DNA from: Acinetobacter sp. LoGeW2-3
GTDB lineage: Bacteria > Pseudomonadota > Gammaproteobacteria > Pseudomonadales > Moraxellaceae
Assembly: GCF_002688565.1 (NCBI RefSeq)
Contig: NZ_CP024011.1
Span: 2,108,001 to 2,172,000 of the forward strand
Direction: 5' to 3'
Length of the DNA: 64,000 nucleotides
Within the stretch, counting starts at the first letter, position 1. Each line of letters opens with the position of its first letter. Position numbers and translations under genes: made by a program. A model generated the notes under the pieces. That model was not told the DNA's origin. It worked only from the letters and a program-made list of their open reading frames with translations, and did not search any database. Shown here piece by piece: positions 61,634 to 64,000 of this stretch.

Positions 61634-62173
61634 TTAAAGAACGCTTAAGGCCTTCTGTGCTTTTTGAATGGTCTGAGGATTCTTTTGCAGCTGACCTGCT
61701 TTAAGAATCACCTGCCAGAGCTGTTTTTTCATGGCATTACTTTGTGCATAAGTAAGACCACGCTGGGCAAAAGCCTGTGCATTGGCTGGTTTATTTTTGC
61801 GATTCGCTACCATACCTAAATATAGATAGGTTTCAGACGACTGCGGCGCCAGTCGTTGTGCCTGGGTGGCATAGGCTTCAGCCTGATCAAACTTTTGTGC
61901 TTTATATGCCGCCTGAGTTTGCTGCATCAATTTCTTGAAAGCAGGTAACTGACGGCCATCATCAAACTGCTGTGCTTTAGGCTTCTGCTGCGGCACCACC
62001 ACTTTTTGGCGTTTGATTTCCGGATGATCATAAGGCGTAATCACCACGCCATCTGATTTCTGTACCCGTGGTTTTGCAGGCGCAGGTTTAGCGGGAACAG
62101 GTGGTTCCGGCTCTATTGCCTGACAGCCGACTAAAGCAACTAAAATTGTACCAATCAGGATTTTATGAAACAT
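61634..62173 (-). CDS. lpoP: TPR lipoprotein next to PBP1B (LpoP-like)
   Basis: This protein of about 179 residues has a lipoprotein signal with LVALVGCQ, a Pro/Ala/Lys linker (PEPPVPAKPAPAKPRVQKSD), and two tetratricopeptide-like helical pairs (AYKAQKFDQAEAYATQAQRL, TYLYLGMVANRKNKPANAQA). LpoP proteins activate PBP1B in Pseudomonas and Acinetobacter and are encoded beside it, as here. ATG 62173 is preferred to GTG 62182. The start lies 13 nt beyond the PBP1B stop. Confidence 0.88.
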   Translation of the reverse strand: MFHKILIGTILVALVGCQAIEPEPPVPAKPAPAKPRVQKSDGVVITPYDHPEIKRQKVVVPQQKPKAQQFDDGRQLPAFKKLMQQTQAAYKAQKFDQAEAYATQAQRLAPQSSETYLYLGMVANRKNKPANAQAFAQRGLTYAQSNAMKKQLWQVILKAGQLQKNPQTIQKAQKALSVL

Positions 62174-62186
62174 ATATCTCACTCAA

Positions 62187-64000
62187 TTAGTGTGAATAAC
62201 TACCGCTTGAGATAATACGTGTATCTTGTGAAGAATCCCGTTGGTTTTCCGTTTCAGTTTCTTCAATCCAGATCCCAATTTCATCACTTTGATCAGAAGG
62301 GCCTTGTGGCTCCTCTGAATCGATTGTATGTGGAGCAGGGGCATAATGTGATGCACCACATGCAGTGGCCTGATTTGGCATGCTGTGACGCGTCAACGGA
62401 ATATACATGGCACCTTCACAGCCTTGGGCAGACAAATGACCTGTCGCGCGATCGACCCATTGCCATTGCACTTCACTCGGTTGATGCAGATTCACTGGCT
62501 TCTGACGCAATTGCTTCATGACATTGGTCCAGACTGGTAATGCACCTGATGACCCGGTTAGACCAGTGACTTTATTATCATCTAGACCTAACCAGACCAC
62601 AGTTAAATAATTACCTGAATAACCTGCAAACCATGAGTCACGCGTATCATTGGTAGTACCTGATTTACCTGCCAGACCCAGATTACGTGGTAGAGCGTTA
62701 TAAGCAGATTGACCGGTACCACTGCTCATCACCTGTTGCAAACCATTGTTCAGAAGATAGGCATAAGCAGGATCAATTGTTGGTTGAACTGTCAGACCAT
62801 AACGATCAACTAGACGACCATTAGCATCGACCACCGAACGAATAGCTTTGACTGGATATTTGAAACCGCCAGTAGCGAAGTTGCCATATAGGCTCATTAC
62901 TTCCATCGGCGACATATCTACCGCACCCAGATAAATTGAAGGGTAGGATGGAATATCAGAGGTCACGCCAAATTTCTTCAGATGATTGATAAAGGTCGAC
63001 ATGCCAAATTCCTGCGCCAAACGTACTGCAGACAGGTTATAGGAATTTGCCAATGCCTGTGACATTGGAACCACACCATGCGGACGGCCACTATAGTTCT
63101 TTGGCGTCCAGGCTTTACCATCACTTTGAATGCTCAGCTCGCTATCTTCGATCGGACTACCCCAATGATAACGATTCGATTCAAGCGCAGTCAGGTAAAT
63201 CACGGGTTTCAATAATGAACCGACCTGACGTTTAGCATCCAGGGCACGGTTAAAACCAGTAAAGTCTTGAGTCGAACCAACTGCGGCAATCAGTTCACCA
63301 TTTTCAGGATGCGTTACCAGTACTGCGCCTTGTAGGTCCTTTAAGCGTTTCGGATTTGATTTGCTTAAGCTCGCAACAGTATTTTTAAAACTTTCCTGAA
63401 TACGGGTCTGGGCTAATGGATCTAGCGTAGTAAAGATACGCAGGCCTTGATTGGTAATGTCACCTTCCTGATATTCAGTACGTAACTGACGACGCACGAT
63501 ATCCAGGAAGTCAGGGAAACGCGCTGGACCCATGGTTGGTTTTGTAATGACATTGAGAGGGCGTGCTTTCTCGGTTTCATACTGATCCTGGGTCAGATAA
63601 CCCATCACCAGCATATTGTTTAGCACGATATCACGGCGTCTTTTCGCTGCTTCAGAATTACGCCAAGGGTTATATAGGGTAGGACCTTGAACCAAGCCAA
63701 CCAGATAAGCCTGTTGAGCAATATTTAATTCACGCAGTGGCAAACCGAAGTAGAACTGGGAAGCTAGACCATAGCCATTAATGGAATAATTACCATTTTG
63801 ACCCAAATTCACTTCATTTAAATAGGCTTCAAGGATTTCATCCTTGTCATAATGCAGTTCAATTAACAGCGCCATCAGCGCTTCATTGACTTTACGTTTG
63901 ATGGTGCGTTCTGGTGTCAGATAGAAGTTCTTCACCAGCTGCTGGGTCAGAGTTGAACCACCCTGACGGGTACCACCAGTGATATTACTTACCACCGCAC
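62187..64000 (-). CDS. mrcB: Penicillin-binding protein 1B, N-terminus outside window
   Basis: The gene runs off the right edge. The visible 604 or so residues hold most of the glycosyltransferase domain (RQGGSTLTQQLVKNFYLTPE, VNLGQNGNYSINGYGLAS) and the transpeptidase with its three motifs: SxxK in SLLKPVIYL, SxN in SYN of LANSYNLSAV, and KSGTTNDTRDSWFAG. It polymerises and cross-links peptidoglycan. The tail is acidic and Ser-rich. It is transcribed toward lpoP, its probable activator. Confidence 0.95.
   Translation of the reverse strand, partial: AVVSNITGGTRQGGSTLTQQLVKNFYLTPERTIKRKVNEALMALLIELHYDKDEILEAYLNEVNLGQNGNYSINGYGLASQFYFGLPLRELNIAQQAYLVGLVQGPTLYNPWRNSEAAKRRRDIVLNNMLVMGYLTQDQYETEKARPLNVITKPTMGPARFPDFLDIVRRQLRTEYQEGDITNQGLRIFTTLDPLAQTRIQESFKNTVASLSKSNPKRLKDLQGAVLVTHPENGELIAAVGSTQDFTGFNRALDAKRQVGSLLKPVIYLTALESNRYHWGSPIEDSELSIQSDGKAWTPKNYSGRPHGVVPMSQALANSYNLSAVRLAQEFGMSTFINHLKKFGVTSDIPSYPSIYLGAVDMSPMEVMSLYGNFATGGFKYPVKAIRSVVDANGRLVDRYGLTVQPTIDPAYAYLLNNGLQQVMSSGTGQSAYNALPRNLGLAGKSGTTNDTRDSWFAGYSGNYLTVVWLGLDDNKVTGLTGSSGALPVWTNVMKQLRQKPVNLHQPSEVQWQWVDRATGHLSAQGCEGAMYIPLTRHSMPNQATACGASHYAPAPHTIDSEEPQGPSDQSDEIGIWIEETETENQRDSSQDTRIISSGSYSH

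Noticed and set aside
62219-62521. 100-codon rightward frame within mrcB
   Set aside because: It is a shadow of the penicillin-binding protein coding sequence.
1-64000. CRISPR arrays, insertion sequences, rRNA genes and complete tRNA genes
   Set aside because: No regularly spaced repeats, transposase-like proteins with terminal repeats, or rRNA were seen; the only tRNA sequence is the 26-nt 3' fragment at 27677.

Overview
The window looks like a piece of an Acinetobacter chromosome, or that of a close Moraxellaceae relative. Base composition is low-GC. The host genes fit the genus: membrane PQQ glucose dehydrogenase, AhpF, a large-subunit catalase, a TPR lipoprotein beside PBP1B as in LpoP, scattered secretion genes and a Fur-controlled hemP. 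This placement is an inference from protein content; no rRNA or complete tRNA is present.

Positions 1 to about 27,700 are the right-hand part of a P2-like prophage. The order is lysis genes (holins, endolysin, nested Rz/Rz1), then R-S-V-W-J-I-H-tail fibre assembly-FI-FII-E/E'-T-U-D and an Ogr/Delta-type zinc-finger late activator. Two near-identical palindromes, one before V and one before FI, are candidate late-promoter operators at the positions of P2 PV and PF. E carries a T TTT TTG slippery site that reads into a GpE-like E' frame. After the activator comes a leftward two-gene membrane cassette, one member resembling putative phage abortive infection (AbiC-like) proteins. Next come a C4/P4-CI-like antisense RNA with two matching target sites, a repressor, ribbon-helix-helix-like regulators, a TOPRIM primase-helicase, about ten overlapping small early genes, a DnaQ-like exonuclease and a tyrosine integrase. 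The prophage ends at a 26-nt tRNA 3' fragment (27677-27702), the probable attR. Capsid, portal and terminase genes and the intact tRNA must lie left of the window.

Positions 27,700-64,000 are host chromosome, mostly short units bounded by clear hairpin terminators: cspA-like, katE, a serine acetyltransferase-like gene, a candidate small RNA, a DnaQ paralogue of the prophage exonuclease, glyA, rnk, a UPF0114 gene, a TauD-type dioxygenase, a Crp/Fnr gene without a normal start codon, a three-gene TelA operon, ahpF, yfhL-trhP, a MerR/CDF metal pair, twin small lipoproteins, gcd, fpr, trmO, a MgtC/DUF4010 protein, a GspE-type ATPase, a ygiW-qseB-qseC-like locus, hemP with a Fur box, a MutT-TenI fusion, and lpoP-mrcB, the last running off the window.

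The most interesting material is the prophage control region (16.9-18.8 kb). There an antisense RNA appears to cover the ribosome binding site of the first early gene. A repressor operator is shared between the early promoter and the late-activator promoter. An uncharacterised, possibly antiphage, membrane cassette sits beside them.
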